NCBI RefSeq assembly: GCF_000219535.2 | Contig: NZ_CP007806.1 | Span: forward strand, 3,816,501 to 3,880,500 | Origin: Brevibacillus laterosporus LMG 15441 | GTDB taxonomy: Bacteria > Bacillota > Bacilli > Brevibacillales > Brevibacillaceae | Direction of reading: 5' to 3' | Length of the DNA: 64,000 bases | In this document: one piece after another, positions 9,052 through 18,723 of the stretch | How the letters are laid out: every line of letters starts with the position of its first letter | Position numbering within the stretch: position 1 is the stretch's first letter | Notes under the pieces: model-generated | Databases searched by the model: none | The model's input: only the letters and a program-made list of their open reading frames with translations | What the model was told of the DNA's origin: nothing | Program-made: the position numbers and the translations under genes

Positions 9052-10542
9052 CTATTTCGTTTTATCTTTTTCTTTTTTGGTAAGTAGCTTTTCAAACAAA
9101 TCTCCTAGGTCGAAACCCAGTTCCTTTTTCAATTGCTCCTGTTTTTGCTGATCTTTTGTTTCCTCTCGCATTTCTAATAACAAAGTCATCTCATCCAAAG
9201 CCTTCTGATCCAAAAGATTCTTTTCCTTGGCAGAGGAATCGGCTTCACTTTTAGTACCGGCTGATCTTGACGAATCCATTGAATTCCCGTCTGCTGAAGA
9301 TTCCTTTTTAACAGTTCCCTCCTGCGAAGCTCCTTGAGAATTGCTGCCCTTTTGCGGCGTTATAGTAAAAAATGCAATTATAGCAAATAGTAACGTGACA
9401 GAAGCAATCGAATAAAACATAACTTTCGTCGAAAATCCCAATAACCACGTAAAAATCGGAGGCCCCAACGCTACTCCTATAAACCGGACACCATTATACA
9501 AAGACGTAATCATACCACGCTCTGTCTTTGTAACCGCTCCAATGATCATAGAATTGAGGCAGGGCAGAATCATGCCGGTTCCTACGCTACCAAATACAAG
9601 AATTCCTATTAAGAAGTACACGTTAGAAACAAAGCTTGCCCCAGCATAAGAAATGGTAAGTAAGAGCATTCCTGCAATAATAAAGTAGCGCATTACCGTT
9701 AGTCTCTTTTTAATAATAGCTCCTGTTATAAATGCCATAATGCTCAGAGCCAGCAGGGGAATAGCTAAAAAGGCACCTTTTAGAATCCCATCAATCTGAT
9801 AGGTCTCCTCCAATAAATCCGATAGATAAAAAAGCACACCAAATAGCGTAGACAAGCATATGCTACCAATAAAAAAGGCTGGAATGAGCCATTTTCCATT
9901 TTGTTTAAATATCTGGCCAATCGAGCCAAGGTACTCTTTAACTGATTTGGGTTGCTTGTTTTGCTTCTTTTCCTTTACCAATAGCAAAAAAATAGTTAGA
10001 ACTACTGCACATATGACCGGAAAAGCCAAAAAGACTGCGTACCATGTCCATAAGGCGAACAGAGCGCCTAAAATCGGGCTTAACACTTTACCCAACCCGT
10101 TAGAGGTTTCCAATAGTCCAAGCGCTTTACTTTCGGAGGCACCATCAAATAAGTCTCCTACTAAAGCCATGGCTATGGGGGATGTTCCCGCTGCACCTAT
10201 TCCCTGTAACACCCTTCCACAAATAATTAACCAGTAGGGATTGGTTAACCATAGGGACGCTAAGCCTGCAAGCAATCCGCCCGCGCCATATAACGTTAAA
10301 GCGATCGTTATGACCACTTTGCGATTAAATCGGTCAGATAGATAGCCTGCCAATGGAATAATGATTCCGGCCGCAATAGAAAAAGCAGTAATTAAAAAAC
10401 TGGTTTGAAAAGAAGTTAAGTGCAATTCCGATTTCATTGTTGGCAATATGGGAATTAACATTGAATTTCCAAGTACCATAACCAATGGAACACCTGTTAA
10501 TCCTATGAGGTTTTTCTTGTTATTTTGCGCTTGAGCCATCAT
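9052..10542 (-). CDS. MFS multidrug-type exporter with cytoplasmic C-terminal tail
   Basis: A 496-residue major facilitator superfamily protein. Twelve hydrophobic spans are visible within about residues 12-395. The MFS signature GYLSDRFNRK near residues 65-75 lies in the loop after the second span, and GRVLQGIGAAGTSP near 110 resembles the antiporter motif of drug exporters. The last 100 residues are soluble, first Ser/Gly-rich (390-440) and then strongly charged and probably helical (EMREETKDQQKQEQ...), ending in KKEKDKTK. Such a tail is unusual for the family. Two ATG codons are adjacent; the second is better spaced from AGAGG. It lies 43 bp after the enolase-superfamily gene, so the two may be co-expressed. 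Confidence 0.85.
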   Translation of the reverse strand: MMAQAQNNKKNLIGLTGVPLVMVLGNSMLIPILPTMKSELHLTSFQTSFLITAFSIAAGIIIPLAGYLSDRFNRKVVITIALTLYGAGGLLAGLASLWLTNPYWLIICGRVLQGIGAAGTSPIAMALVGDLFDGASESKALGLLETSNGLGKVLSPILGALFALWTWYAVFLAFPVICAVVLTIFLLLVKEKKQNKQPKSVKEYLGSIGQIFKQNGKWLIPAFFIGSICLSTLFGVLFYLSDLLEETYQIDGILKGAFLAIPLLALSIMAFITGAIIKKRLTVMRYFIIAGMLLLTISYAGASFVSNVYFLIGILVFGSVGTGMILPCLNSMIIGAVTKTERGMITSLYNGVRFIGVALGPPIFTWLLGFSTKVMFYSIASVTLLFAIIAFFTITPQKGSNSQGASQEGTVKKESSADGNSMDSSRSAGTKSEADSSAKEKNLLDQKALDEMTLLLEMREETKDQQKQEQLKKELGFDLGDLFEKLLTKKEKDKTK

Positions 10543-10585
10543 ACGTCCTCTTTTCTTAAACGATCAACGTAATCATGAAATGTAC

Positions 10586-11707
10586 TTAGGCCTGATATAT
10601 ACTACCATCCCAGCTATAGTGTGCTAGGATGTCGGTATCGATCTCTATACCAAGTCCCACTCCTTTTGGCAGCGTAACCATCCCTTGGTGCGGAGAGAGA
10701 GGAATTAGTTTGGCAAAGGGATTTTCCATGATATCCCATTCAACTGGTTCGATTTCATCTCCTGTCATCTTGCTCCATGAAGGCAGACAGGCTTGGGCAA
10801 ACAATGCATACAGCCTTGTTAAAGCACCATCAAATACATGCGGGGACACACGATAGCCAAAACTACGCACAGTTGATAGCGTATGTCGATACCCATCGAT
10901 TCCGTCCTCATGCATCGGGTCAGGCTGGGCAATATCAATCGCTCCAAGCTGGCATAGATTGTGAAAATCCCTTACATGCAAAAGATTTTCTCCACCTGCT
11001 AATGGAATGGAAAGCTTAGATCGCAATAAAACATAATCATGCAAGCGATCCATCGGCATGGGCTCCTCTAGCCACAACAGATTCCTCCATTCTGAAAAAA
11101 GCTGCTGCCATGCTCCTACACTAGCCACATCATAGCTCTGATTTGCATCCAAGGCAAAAGACATTTGAGAGTCAAGCTTAGCCATTAAGAGCTTCACGTG
11201 AGCTTGGTCCTCTTTTATTGTTCTCCCGCCAATTTTAATTTTGGCCATTCGAAAACCATCAAGTAAAGCCTGTTCTACTTGTTTACAAGATTGCTGCTCC
11301 CAGTAAGGTGTATCCCGATACGATTGCAATGAAGCATAGACAGGTATGGTGTCCCGCCACATTCCTCCGTATAAATCGCATATGGGGAGCCCCCCACTTT
11401 TACTCAAAATTTCCATTAAGGCCATGCTAACGGCAGTAGCGGCTCGTTGATGCCACTTTTTCACAACAGTGACCAGCTTGTTTCTCTTTGTTGCCTGCTT
11501 GCCAATTAAATAGGGAATAATTCGTTTGCGAAAGCCCACCTCCAGCGTGGGTAACCAATCAATACATTCCCCCCACCCTTCCAGTCCCGAGCATGTCACG
11601 ATTTTAATCATGTAACAGGAACGATACTTTTTGTAGCCATTTGCATCCCCATAAGGCTCACGTAACCGGTGAAGGCAAGGGTATGTCTCGATCCGTTCGA
11701 TAATCAA
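10586..11707 (-). CDS. Enolase-superfamily enzyme (mandelate racemase/muconate lactonizing type)
   Basis: A 373-residue enzyme of the mandelate racemase/muconate-lactonizing group, which removes a proton alpha to a carboxylate and stabilises the enolate on Mg2+. The capping domain fills residues 1-125. The barrel shows KIKIGG near 177 (KxK base), DANQ near 208, LEEPMP near 234 and GGEN near 258 for the three metal ligands, and SPHVFDGA near 308 with the His that pairs with an Asp. TTG is the start: GGAGG lies seven bases upstream. The gene follows ylyA by 15 bp, where lspA stands in Bacillus subtilis. Possible activities include sugar-acid dehydratase, dipeptide epimerase or racemase; I cannot choose among them. 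Confidence 0.82.
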   Translation of the reverse strand: MIIERIETYPCLHRLREPYGDANGYKKYRSCYMIKIVTCSGLEGWGECIDWLPTLEVGFRKRIIPYLIGKQATKRNKLVTVVKKWHQRAATAVSMALMEILSKSGGLPICDLYGGMWRDTIPVYASLQSYRDTPYWEQQSCKQVEQALLDGFRMAKIKIGGRTIKEDQAHVKLLMAKLDSQMSFALDANQSYDVASVGAWQQLFSEWRNLLWLEEPMPMDRLHDYVLLRSKLSIPLAGGENLLHVRDFHNLCQLGAIDIAQPDPMHEDGIDGYRHTLSTVRSFGYRVSPHVFDGALTRLYALFAQACLPSWSKMTGDEIEPVEWDIMENPFAKLIPLSPHQGMVTLPKGVGLGIEIDTDILAHYSWDGSIYQA

Positions 11708-11722
11708 CTAAATACCTCCATC

Positions 11723-12502
11723 TTACAGGTTGCTAAGATCATCAATATCCTCATCGGCTTCCTGCTTAGCTAAATCATCTAAATACTGGTCATACGATAT
11801 GAATATCCCTTTTCCCTCGTTTTGATCCATGTATCGATCATACGTATGGCTCCGCATAAAATGAACACTGTCTGGCCCATGATAGCCATACATATCGGTG
11901 TAACCAATCTGCTCCACGGCTTCTACATAACCATCAGCTTCATCTGCCTCAATATACATATGGTTATAATCTGTTTTATCCGTGTCTTGGAAAGAAAAGG
12001 GCGTACTGGAGGTTCCCCATGATTCAACAATTTGCCATGCATCTTCGCCATCGAAGGAATTTGCTTCTTTTTCATCCAGCGAAGTTCGTCCAAAGGCTGG
12101 TTTCATAAACTGCTCCTCAACGGGACGCTGATTGTTAACAGCTGGAGACGGGGCATGTTCTTTGCATGTTAGTGCTTGCGGCAGGGCTTCTAATCTTTCG
12201 GCTGGAATTTCTTTTCCGCAGACAGTACAAATGCCATATGTTCCTGCATCCATACGTTCTAATGCTTGATCTATCTCGCCTAATGTTTCCCGATCCAACT
12301 GGTACAAGGCAATATCCTTTTCCCGCTCAAACAATTCAGAAGCAATATCTGCAGGATGATTATCATAAGTGGAAAGCTCGGAGGTAGTTTCACCCATAGT
12401 GCTTTTCATACCATAGTGATCGTTCTCCTCTAAACGTTTTGTTATGCTCTCCCTCTCATCCAGGAGTCTCTGCTTAACATGAGCCAGCGTCTGTTTATCC
12501 AT
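11723..12502 (-). CDS. ylyA: YlyA, DksA/TraR-type zinc-finger regulator
   Basis: A 259-residue protein with an N-terminal helical hairpin (residues 1-85), a TraR/DksA zinc ribbon and an acidic C-terminal region unlike DksA. The ribbon has C92, C95 and C113 with His116 in the fourth position (C-x2-C-x17-C-x2-H). In B. subtilis ylyA is the gene directly after ileS and encodes an RNA-polymerase-associated protein that affects sigma-G-dependent gene expression; the position here is the same, which supports the call over its paralogue YteA. The HPADIASELFEREKD segment near 49 is conserved in this family. A strong terminator separates it from ileS. Confidence 0.85.
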   Translation of the reverse strand: MDKQTLAHVKQRLLDERESITKRLEENDHYGMKSTMGETTSELSTYDNHPADIASELFEREKDIALYQLDRETLGEIDQALERMDAGTYGICTVCGKEIPAERLEALPQALTCKEHAPSPAVNNQRPVEEQFMKPAFGRTSLDEKEANSFDGEDAWQIVESWGTSSTPFSFQDTDKTDYNHMYIEADEADGYVEAVEQIGYTDMYGYHGPDSVHFMRSHTYDRYMDQNEGKGIFISYDQYLDDLAKQEADEDIDDLSNL

Positions 12503-12556
12503 CTGGACACCATCCTTACTTAAAAGTGTAGAGCTCTCGTTTTGGTAGTATGCCCC

Positions 12557-12610
12557 ACAAAAAAACGTTCTTACTAGGGAATTTTTTTCCCTAATAAGAA
12601 CGTTCTTTGT
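12557..12610 (-). terminator. Strong intrinsic terminator after ileS
   Basis: A long two-part stem: ACGTTCTTA (12565-12573) with TAAGAACGT (12595-12603), and TAGGGAA (12575-12581) with TTCCCTA (12587-12593). A-runs on the left give a T-tract to the minus-strand transcript. It lies 50 bp after the ileS stop codon and upstream of ylyA, so ylyA must have its own promoter or depend on read-through. Confidence 0.85.
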
Positions 12611-12653
12611 AAAACCAATGTAATTCGCTTGGAAACGGTGTGACCAAGTAAAT

Positions 12654-15440
12654 TTACTCCGTCACATGTGAAAAGTGTTCGTCAACAATCGTAGCACAAC
12701 GCTCGCATGTAGTTGGGTGCGATTCCACTGTGCCTACATCTTCTTTTACGACACGGCAGCGTTCGCATTTTCCACCTTCAGCTGCAAGGACAACTACGGA
12801 AATGCCTTCAAGCTTAACAGCCTCCGCAGGTGCCTCCGTGCCAGCCTCATGCATTTCAATATCAGCTACAATAAACAGATCTGCTAAATATTCCATATCC
12901 ATCAGCACTTGATATACTTCCTGCGTGTGTGGATAAAGAACTAATCTAGCATCGACGGAATTACCAAATACTTTGTTGCGGCGCGCTTCTTCCATTGCTT
13001 TTAGCACTTCATCGCGCACCTCTAAGAAGGACGTCCATCTTGCCTGCTCTTCTTCGCTGAATAAATGCTGTTCATTTACTTCCGGCATATCGGTAAGCTG
13101 TACACTCGCCTCTGTTACACCTGGGATAAACTGCCACACTTCATCTGCTGTATGCGGGATGATCGGTGATAACAATTTCACTAGGTCAAGCAAGATATCA
13201 TACATAACCGTTTGTGCTGCACGACGCTCTTCGCTATCTGGCGCTTCAACATACAAACGATCCTTAGAGATATCCATATAGAAAGAAGAAAGCTCGATTG
13301 TGCAGAAGTTATGCACAGTTTGATATACAGTATGGAATTGATATTCATCGTATGCTTTGCGTGTACGTTTTACCATTTCTGCCGCTTTTGCCAGCATAAA
13401 GCGATCTAACTCAGGCAGGCGATCATACTCTACTCGATCTTTCATTGGATCAAAGCCAGCCAGGTTACCAAGCAGGAAGCGGAACGTATTGCGGATTTTA
13501 CGATAAACCTCTGCATTCTGAGCAAGAATCGCATCAGAGATACGGTGGTCTGATTGATAGTCCACTGAGGATACCCATAGGCGTAAAATATCAGCACCTA
13601 GCTTGTCTGTTACTTCTTTTGGAACAATCGTATTACCAAGTGATTTGGACATCTTGCGTCCTTCACCATCCAATGTGAAACCATGGCTTAGGATGCTTTT
13701 ATATGGTGCCTTGCCATGAACAGCTACTGAAGTAGATAAAGAAGAGTTAAACCAGCCGCGATATTGGTCAGAACCCTCCAGATATAAATCAGCAGGCCAG
13801 CTTAAATTGTCGCGTTGACGCAATACTGCTTCATGGGAGGAACCTGAATCGAACCAAACATCCATGATATCTGTTTCTTTACGGAATTCTTTGCAACCGC
13901 AATCGCAAGTCAATCCTGCTGGAATTAGATCAGCCGCTTCACGGGCAAACCACACGCCAGAGCCTTCTTTAGCAAACAAGTTAGCGATATGATCAATAGT
14001 TTGTTCATTGATAATTGGTTCGTTGCATGCTTTACAATAGAAGATTGGAATTGGTACACCCCAAACACGCTGACGTGAAATGCACCAGTCATTGCGATCT
14101 GCCACCATATTAGCAAGACGTGTCTCGCCCCAATGCGGAGTCCATTTCACCTCTTTAATAGCTTCAAGCATTTGGCTACGGAAGCCTTCTACCGACGCAA
14201 ACCACTGCTCTGTCGCACGGAAAATGATTGGTTTTTTCGTACGCCAGTCATGTGGATAGGAGTGAGTGATGAAGCTTAATTTTAACAAAGCTCCGTTTTC
14301 TTTCAGTTTTTCAGATACCACTTTATTAGCATCTTCATAGAACAAGCCTTCGAAGCCTGGTGCTTCCTGTGTCATCTTTCCTTCATGATCGACTGGGCAT
14401 AGTACTTCGATATTATATTTCTTAGAAACGTTAAAGTCGTCTTCCCCGTGTCCTGGTGCGGTATGAACACAACCTGTACCAGCGTCTAATGTAACGTGAT
14501 CACCCAAAATGATTGGGGAAATACGGTCGTAGAATGGATGCTGTGTCTCAATTCCTTCTAAATCAGAGCCTTTAAAGGTTTGGACAGTCTCTACTTGCTC
14601 CCAGCCAATTTCTTTTGTTACGGATTCTACTAGACCAGAAGCTACTACATATTTATTTCCATCTGCAATCACTACACTATATTCCAAATCGGGATTTAGT
14701 GAGATAGCCTTGTTAGCTGGGAGTGTCCAAGGAGTAGTTGTCCAGATGATGACACCCGTATCCTGATCTAATTTACCTTTTCCATCCTTCACCATGAAAC
14801 GCACGTAGATTGAAGCAGAACGCTTATCATGGTATTCGATTTCTGCATCTGCTAATGCTGTTTCAGAGGATGGAGACCAGTATACGCAACGCAGACCTTT
14901 GTAGATATAGCCTTTTGTAGCCATGGCACCAAACACTCGAATTTGGGCTGCTTCATATTCAGGTAGTAATGTTACATAAGGGTTTTCCCAATCGCCACGA
15001 ATACCCAAACGTTTAAATTGATCACGTTGTTTATTTACATAGCTCCAAGCGTATTCTTCACAACGTTTACGGAAGTCGTTTACTTCGATGTTTCGGCGAT
15101 CTAATTTTTGTGCGTTTACAATCGCTTGTTCAATTGGCAAGCCATGCGTATCCCAACCTGGAATATATGGAGCATAAAAACCAGCCATGGATTTGTAGCG
15201 TACGATAATATCCTTTAATGTTTTATTTAAAGAATGACCAATATGGATATCTCCGTTCGCGTAAGGAGGACCATCATGTAGGATAAAGCTTGGGCGATCC
15301 TTAGTACGCTCCAAAACCTGTTTATAGATGTCCATTTCTTCCCATCTTGCTTCTACTTCTGGCTCACGAACTGGCAAATTTCCACGCATCGGAAATTCGG
15401 TTTTTGGCAGGTTAAGCGTTTTTCCATAATCGATACTCAT
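12654..15440 (-). CDS. ileS: Isoleucyl-tRNA synthetase
   Basis: A 928-residue class Ia aminoacyl-tRNA synthetase charging tRNA-Ile. HIGH motif [12 protein letters not shown] is near residues 58-69, the CP1 editing domain with [12 protein letters not shown] is near 235, the KMSKS loop [10 protein letters not shown] is near 600, and the C-terminal zinc ribbon has two CERC pairs near residues 895-917. Length is normal for the bacterial type-1 enzyme. It is preceded by a T-box leader with an isoleucine specifier. It lies directly downstream of divIVA as in B. subtilis. Confidence 0.97.
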   Translation of the reverse strand: MSIDYGKTLNLPKTEFPMRGNLPVREPEVEARWEEMDIYKQVLERTKDRPSFILHDGPPYANGDIHIGHSLNKTLKDIIVRYKSMAGFYAPYIPGWDTHGLPIEQAIVNAQKLDRRNIEVNDFRKRCEEYAWSYVNKQRDQFKRLGIRGDWENPYVTLLPEYEAAQIRVFGAMATKGYIYKGLRCVYWSPSSETALADAEIEYHDKRSASIYVRFMVKDGKGKLDQDTGVIIWTTTPWTLPANKAISLNPDLEYSVVIADGNKYVVASGLVESVTKEIGWEQVETVQTFKGSDLEGIETQHPFYDRISPIILGDHVTLDAGTGCVHTAPGHGEDDFNVSKKYNIEVLCPVDHEGKMTQEAPGFEGLFYEDANKVVSEKLKENGALLKLSFITHSYPHDWRTKKPIIFRATEQWFASVEGFRSQMLEAIKEVKWTPHWGETRLANMVADRNDWCISRQRVWGVPIPIFYCKACNEPIINEQTIDHIANLFAKEGSGVWFAREAADLIPAGLTCDCGCKEFRKETDIMDVWFDSGSSHEAVLRQRDNLSWPADLYLEGSDQYRGWFNSSLSTSVAVHGKAPYKSILSHGFTLDGEGRKMSKSLGNTIVPKEVTDKLGADILRLWVSSVDYQSDHRISDAILAQNAEVYRKIRNTFRFLLGNLAGFDPMKDRVEYDRLPELDRFMLAKAAEMVKRTRKAYDEYQFHTVYQTVHNFCTIELSSFYMDISKDRLYVEAPDSEERRAAQTVMYDILLDLVKLLSPIIPHTADEVWQFIPGVTEASVQLTDMPEVNEQHLFSEEEQARWTSFLEVRDEVLKAMEEARRNKVFGNSVDARLVLYPHTQEVYQVLMDMEYLADLFIVADIEMHEAGTEAPAEAVKLEGISVVVLAAEGGKCERCRVVKEDVGTVESHPTTCERCATIVDEHFSHVTE

Positions 15441-15530
15441 CTGTATTCACTCCTTGATTATAGTTACGATACCAGTTTTATTGCCGGGTGATTACAGGCT
15501 ATTTAGCATATACAGCTATTTTTTTCCAAC

Positions 15531-15832
15531 AAAAAAAGCCTTTCTAATCCCCGTAGGGACGAGAAAAGCTTCCCGTGGTACCACCCTAATAAACATGATA
15601 TGGCAAGTTGCCCCTGCTGTTTCATGTCCACTCATTTCATTCGTAACGTGAATGTAACGCTCACCTACTCACATCATGCTGGACGCTTTCAGGTATGAAC
15701 TCCTGGGTGATTTTCGAGGAGCAGCTCCGTCCAAGCTTTCACCACCGCCTGGCTCTCTGTTACGGATGTTGGCACCTTTACTATCCCGATCATCGTTGTT
15801 TGATATATGGGTAAAAACTGAATAAAAACTTG
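15531..15832 (-). promoter_or_regulatory. T-box riboswitch of ileS
   Basis: A leader of about 300 nt. The conserved T-box bulge GGTGGTACCACGGGA (within 15570-15587, minus strand) pairs with the free 3' end of uncharged tRNA. It is followed by a terminator whose arms AGCTTTTCT and AGAAAGGCT flank a GC-rich core (15534-15570) and lead into a T-run. In stem I, a specifier codon AUC followed by A can be read at 15709-15711 in GAAAATCACCC, which fits tRNA-Ile. Low charging of tRNA-Ile should favour antitermination. The region 15441-15884 holds this leader and its promoter and no gene. Confidence 0.95.
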
Positions 15833-15838
15833 CTATAC

Positions 15839-15868
15839 ATTATAATTCCATCTTTGACAGAACGTCAA
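15839..15868 (-). promoter_or_regulatory. Sigma-A promoter of the ileS T-box leader
   Basis: Minus strand: -35 TTGACG (15863-15868), an 18-bp spacer and a perfect -10 TATAAT (15839-15844). It begins 16 bp after the divIVA stop codon. Confidence 0.75.
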
Positions 15869-15884
15869 TGCTTTATTCCGTTAG

Positions 15885-16367
15885 TTATCCTTCATAGGAA
15901 GAATCCATTTTTTGCAAATCGTCCCAATCGCCATTTTCCAGCATTTCCAATTGTGCTTCGAGCAATGTGCGAAAACGCATGCGATAGACAGAAGCGCGTT
16001 TTTTCAGCTCCTCAATCTCAATTGCTACCTTGCGTGATTTAGCCAAGGCTTCATTGATAATTCGATCGGCATTTTTTTCAGCTTCTTTTAAGATAAGCTG
16101 TGCTTCCTTGCGAGCATTGTTTCTCACTTCTTCTGCTGTTTCTTGAGCAACTAGGATTGATTTGCTCAAATTCTCTTCTAAGTTCTTATAATGGTCCAAA
16201 CGCTCTGTTAATAGAGACATACGCTCTTCGATTTCCCTTTTTTCCTTGATCATAAGCTCGAAGTCTTTTATGATTTGGTCCAAGAACTCATTGACTTCAT
16301 CCACATTATAACCGCGGAAACCGGAACTAAATTCCTTGTTATGTATATCAAGAGGCGTTAATGGCAT
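15885..16367 (-). CDS. divIVA: Cell-division placement protein DivIVA
   Basis: A 160-residue coiled-coil protein that binds negatively curved membrane at poles and septa. The N-terminal lipid-binding domain shows the diagnostic MPLTPLDIHNKEF and GFRGYNVDEVNEFLD segments (residues 1-31). A long coiled coil with heptads covers about 35-135. The length is close to B. subtilis DivIVA. It ends the ylm/sepF run and stands directly before the ileS leader. No terminator was seen between it and the ileS promoter. Confidence 0.95.
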   Translation of the reverse strand: MPLTPLDIHNKEFSSGFRGYNVDEVNEFLDQIIKDFELMIKEKREIEERMSLLTERLDHYKNLEENLSKSILVAQETAEEVRNNARKEAQLILKEAEKNADRIINEALAKSRKVAIEIEELKKRASVYRMRFRTLLEAQLEMLENGDWDDLQKMDSSYEG

Positions 16368-16471
16368 AGACAGTTCCTCACTTTCCCCGTTTTCTTATGT
16401 TGGCAAGTTACCCCATGTTTTCGACAGTTTCTATAAAAATTCCTGCCTTGGCTCGGGAAAAATGCACGTAA

Positions 16472-17245
16472 TCATGAAAAAATAAAAGCTGTCAGACGTA
16501 AACGACCACTCTTAGTTGGCCCGGTTACCTCTGTAATTTCAAATCGACCAAAGCCACCAAGCGAAATCATATCACCTTGAGCAATACTATGCGAGGGGTC
16601 TTCGACGATTTTATGATTGACTTTGCATTTTCCAGCACGAATGGGGAGCAACGCCTTCGCTCTCGAAAGCTTACATACCTCTCCAATGATAGCATCAAGT
16701 CTAGCGGACATTACGGTAAAGGTTTTATTTGTTCCTTTTTTCTCAGGTACGGTAAGTTCAGCAAAAGATATCTCTTGCAAGCTAACGGGAATCCTATGGA
16801 TAGAAGCAACCTGCATTCGCACAAAATCTGCTATTTCTTCGGCTACCACTGTTTGACACGAATGTTCGCTAACCAAGATATCACCGAACTTTTCACGTTT
16901 TATGCCTACATGCAGCAATGCTCCCATGACATCCCGATGCTCCCATGCAATAAAACGTTGGTTACCCTTAATTTCGAACAAGCGCAAGCCAAAATCGACA
17001 TCCTCAGGTACGATATAGGAAGGATGCAACAGGGCACGTACCCTCTCTGCACCATCGTATCCCCCGGATGCCGATACTCTGACGTCCTGTACTTGTGAAG
17101 TAAGACTTTGTAGAATAAAAAGCTGGCGTGGATCAAGGAAATCCGTCAAGCGTATGATTTGCCGCTCATCCACTAGCCTTAGCATTTCCAGCGCCCGTTC
17201 TACGAATGGATATTCTTCTTTTTTAAAGTGATGGTAAATACTCAT
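16472..17245 (-). CDS. ylmH: S4-domain RNA-binding protein YlmH
   Basis: A 257-residue protein with an N-terminal alpha/beta region (1-175) and a C-terminal S4 RNA-binding domain (about 180-245, LSRAKALLPIRAGKCKVNH... GDMISLGGFGRF). YlmH family proteins have been linked to rescue of stalled ribosomes and ribosome quality control in Firmicutes (family knowledge). The gene order sepF-ylmG-ylmH-divIVA is conserved. It follows ylmG by 16 bp. Confidence 0.9.
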   Translation of the reverse strand: MSIYHHFKKEEYPFVERALEMLRLVDERQIIRLTDFLDPRQLFILQSLTSQVQDVRVSASGGYDGAERVRALLHPSYIVPEDVDFGLRLFEIKGNQRFIAWEHRDVMGALLHVGIKREKFGDILVSEHSCQTVVAEEIADFVRMQVASIHRIPVSLQEISFAELTVPEKKGTNKTFTVMSARLDAIIGEVCKLSRAKALLPIRAGKCKVNHKIVEDPSHSIAQGDMISLGGFGRFEITEVTGPTKSGRLRLTAFIFS

Positions 17246-17261
17246 CTACAAATCGCTCTCT

Positions 17262-17525
17262 TTACAAGAACCTACTCAATAAAGAAAAAAGGCCCTCTCT
17301 AGCAAAATACAATGCAATCATGGCAACCATTGGGGATAGGTCAATAAAGCCAAGCGGCGGAATGAAACGGCGGAAAATAGATAGATAAGGCTCTACCAAT
17401 CGTTCCAGCAATTGACCAATAGACGTTTCCCTCATTTGTGGCACCCATGACATAAAGACATAGGCAATTACCATGTAAAAGTAGATTTGAAACGCAAAAT
17501 TAATAATTGCAACCAATGTATACAT
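17262..17525 (-). CDS. ylmG: YggT-family membrane protein YlmG
   Basis: An 87-residue integral membrane protein with two hydrophobic segments (about 4-25 and 62-80) joined by the conserved YggT loop SWVPQMRETSIGQLLERLVEPYLSIFRRFIPP, read here in parts around residues 25-57. The GGTGAACAG ribosome site precedes the ATG. YggT proteins are linked to division or membrane organisation by gene context; the biochemical role is unknown. It lies 25 bp after sepF. Confidence 0.9.
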   Translation of the reverse strand: MYTLVAIINFAFQIYFYMVIAYVFMSWVPQMRETSIGQLLERLVEPYLSIFRRFIPPLGFIDLSPMVAMIALYFAREGLFSLLSRFL

Positions 17526-17550
17526 CTGTTCACCTCAGTAACTTGATGTC

Positions 17551-17979
17551 TTACTCTTCTACTATTACGCTTGAAATGGTTCCCTGGATATCTACATGAT
17601 CAGGCGTGCAAACAAAAATTTGTTCTCCTACCTTTTGGATATCCCCATTCAAGGCATAGACCGTGCCACTGAGGAAATCAATAATGCGTTTTGCCTGATC
17701 GTTCTCCACACGTTGTAAATTAACTACAACAGGTCTTCTATTTCGCAAGCTATCTGCGATATCCTGGGCATCGCTATAATGACGCGGTTCAAATAGCATG
17801 AGCCTAATACCTTCCCGGTCTCTGGCTGCATGCAGGCTCACCACATTGCTTCCCGCTGATGATTTCTGGCCATTTTTCTTAGGAGGAGCTTCCTGTTCAC
17901 GATCTTCTTCCACATATTCTTCTACGTACTCTTCATTTTCCAGACCAAAAAAATTCATAAGTTTATTCATGACACCCAA
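17551..17979 (-). CDS. sepF: Cell-division protein SepF
   Basis: A 142-residue protein that bundles FtsZ filaments and anchors them to the membrane. The N-terminal amphipathic segment MGVMNKLMNFFGLE is the membrane anchor; an acidic linker follows (residues 15-45); the globular SepF domain spans about 55-135 with RPVVVNLQRVEND near 80. TTG is the likely start because AGGAGG lies seven bases upstream and because the resulting N-terminus aligns without gaps with B. subtilis SepF as I remember it. It is a Z-ring partner of the ftsA/ftsZ genes in this window. Confidence 0.92.
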   Translation of the reverse strand: MGVMNKLMNFFGLENEEYVEEYVEEDREQEAPPKKNGQKSSAGSNVVSLHAARDREGIRLMLFEPRHYSDAQDIADSLRNRRPVVVNLQRVENDQAKRIIDFLSGTVYALNGDIQKVGEQIFVCTPDHVDIQGTISSVIVEE

Positions 17980-18018
17980 ATTCCTTCCTCCTCTCCGGAC
18001 AAAGCCGCGCTTATTCTG

Positions 18019-18723
18019 CTATTCCGGTTGCACGAGTACGGAGCCCAGCCGCACAAACGTGGCTCCTTCTTCAATTGCGATCTCAAAATCTCCTGACATG
18101 CCCATGGATAATTCTTGGACAGTCACTCGAGGTAAATTGCATTCTTTGAGTCGTTGTTGCCATTCGCGCAAGCCCCGAAACACGTACCGAATCTCTTCGG
18201 GGTCTTCTGTTTGCGGTGCCATGGTCATTAATCCATCAACGCTTATGTGTTCCATATTACTAATTTCTTTGACAAAAGCCAAGACATCATCTGGATGTAA
18301 ACCAAATTTTGTTTCCTCTTGGGAAATATTTATTTGTAAAAAGCAAGAAACAACGATTCCTAGCTTACTAGCACGTTTTTCTATTTCTTGAGCCAACGAT
18401 AATCTGTCTAGGGAATGTATGTAAGTAAAACGCCCCACTACATCTTTGATCTTGTTTGTTTGTAAATGACCGATATAGTGCCAAACCGCCTTGTCTTTAT
18501 ACGCTTCGTACTTTGGAAGGGCATCTTGAATCCGATTTTCCCCGATGTGGGTTAGCCCAGCGGCGATAATTTCCCCGATTGCGGGTGTATCTACATATTT
18601 CGTCACAGCTACGACTTTTACCTCTTCACGCTGACGATTTGACCGTTTACAAGCTGCCGATATTTTCTGTTCGATATCGACCAAACGCTGTTCAACTGTA
18701 GCTTTTGCTACCATTCTAGTCAT
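18019..18723 (-). CDS. ylmE: YggS-family PLP-binding protein YlmE
   Basis: A 234-residue alanine-racemase-fold protein of the YggS/PLPBP family, which binds pyridoxal phosphate and helps keep PLP and amino-acid pools balanced. The PLP lysine lies in VVAVTKYVD near residue 42; HYIGHLQTNK near 78 and SMGMSGDFEIAI near 202 are family motifs. A longer reading from 18741 exists, but that ATG is part of the GGAGGGAG ribosome site. The ATG at 18723 overlaps the ylmD stop codon as ATGA, so translation is probably coupled. Confidence 0.9.
   Translation of the reverse strand: MTRMVAKATVEQRLVDIEQKISAACKRSNRQREEVKVVAVTKYVDTPAIGEIIAAGLTHIGENRIQDALPKYEAYKDKAVWHYIGHLQTNKIKDVVGRFTYIHSLDRLSLAQEIEKRASKLGIVVSCFLQINISQEETKFGLHPDDVLAFVKEISNMEHISVDGLMTMAPQTEDPEEIRYVFRGLREWQQRLKECNLPRVTVQELSMGMSGDFEIAIEEGATFVRLGSVLVQPE

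Noticed and set aside
17798-18391. 197-codon plus-strand frame across sepF and ylmE
   Set aside because: Shadow spanning two well-supported minus-strand genes; Ser-rich translation without motifs.
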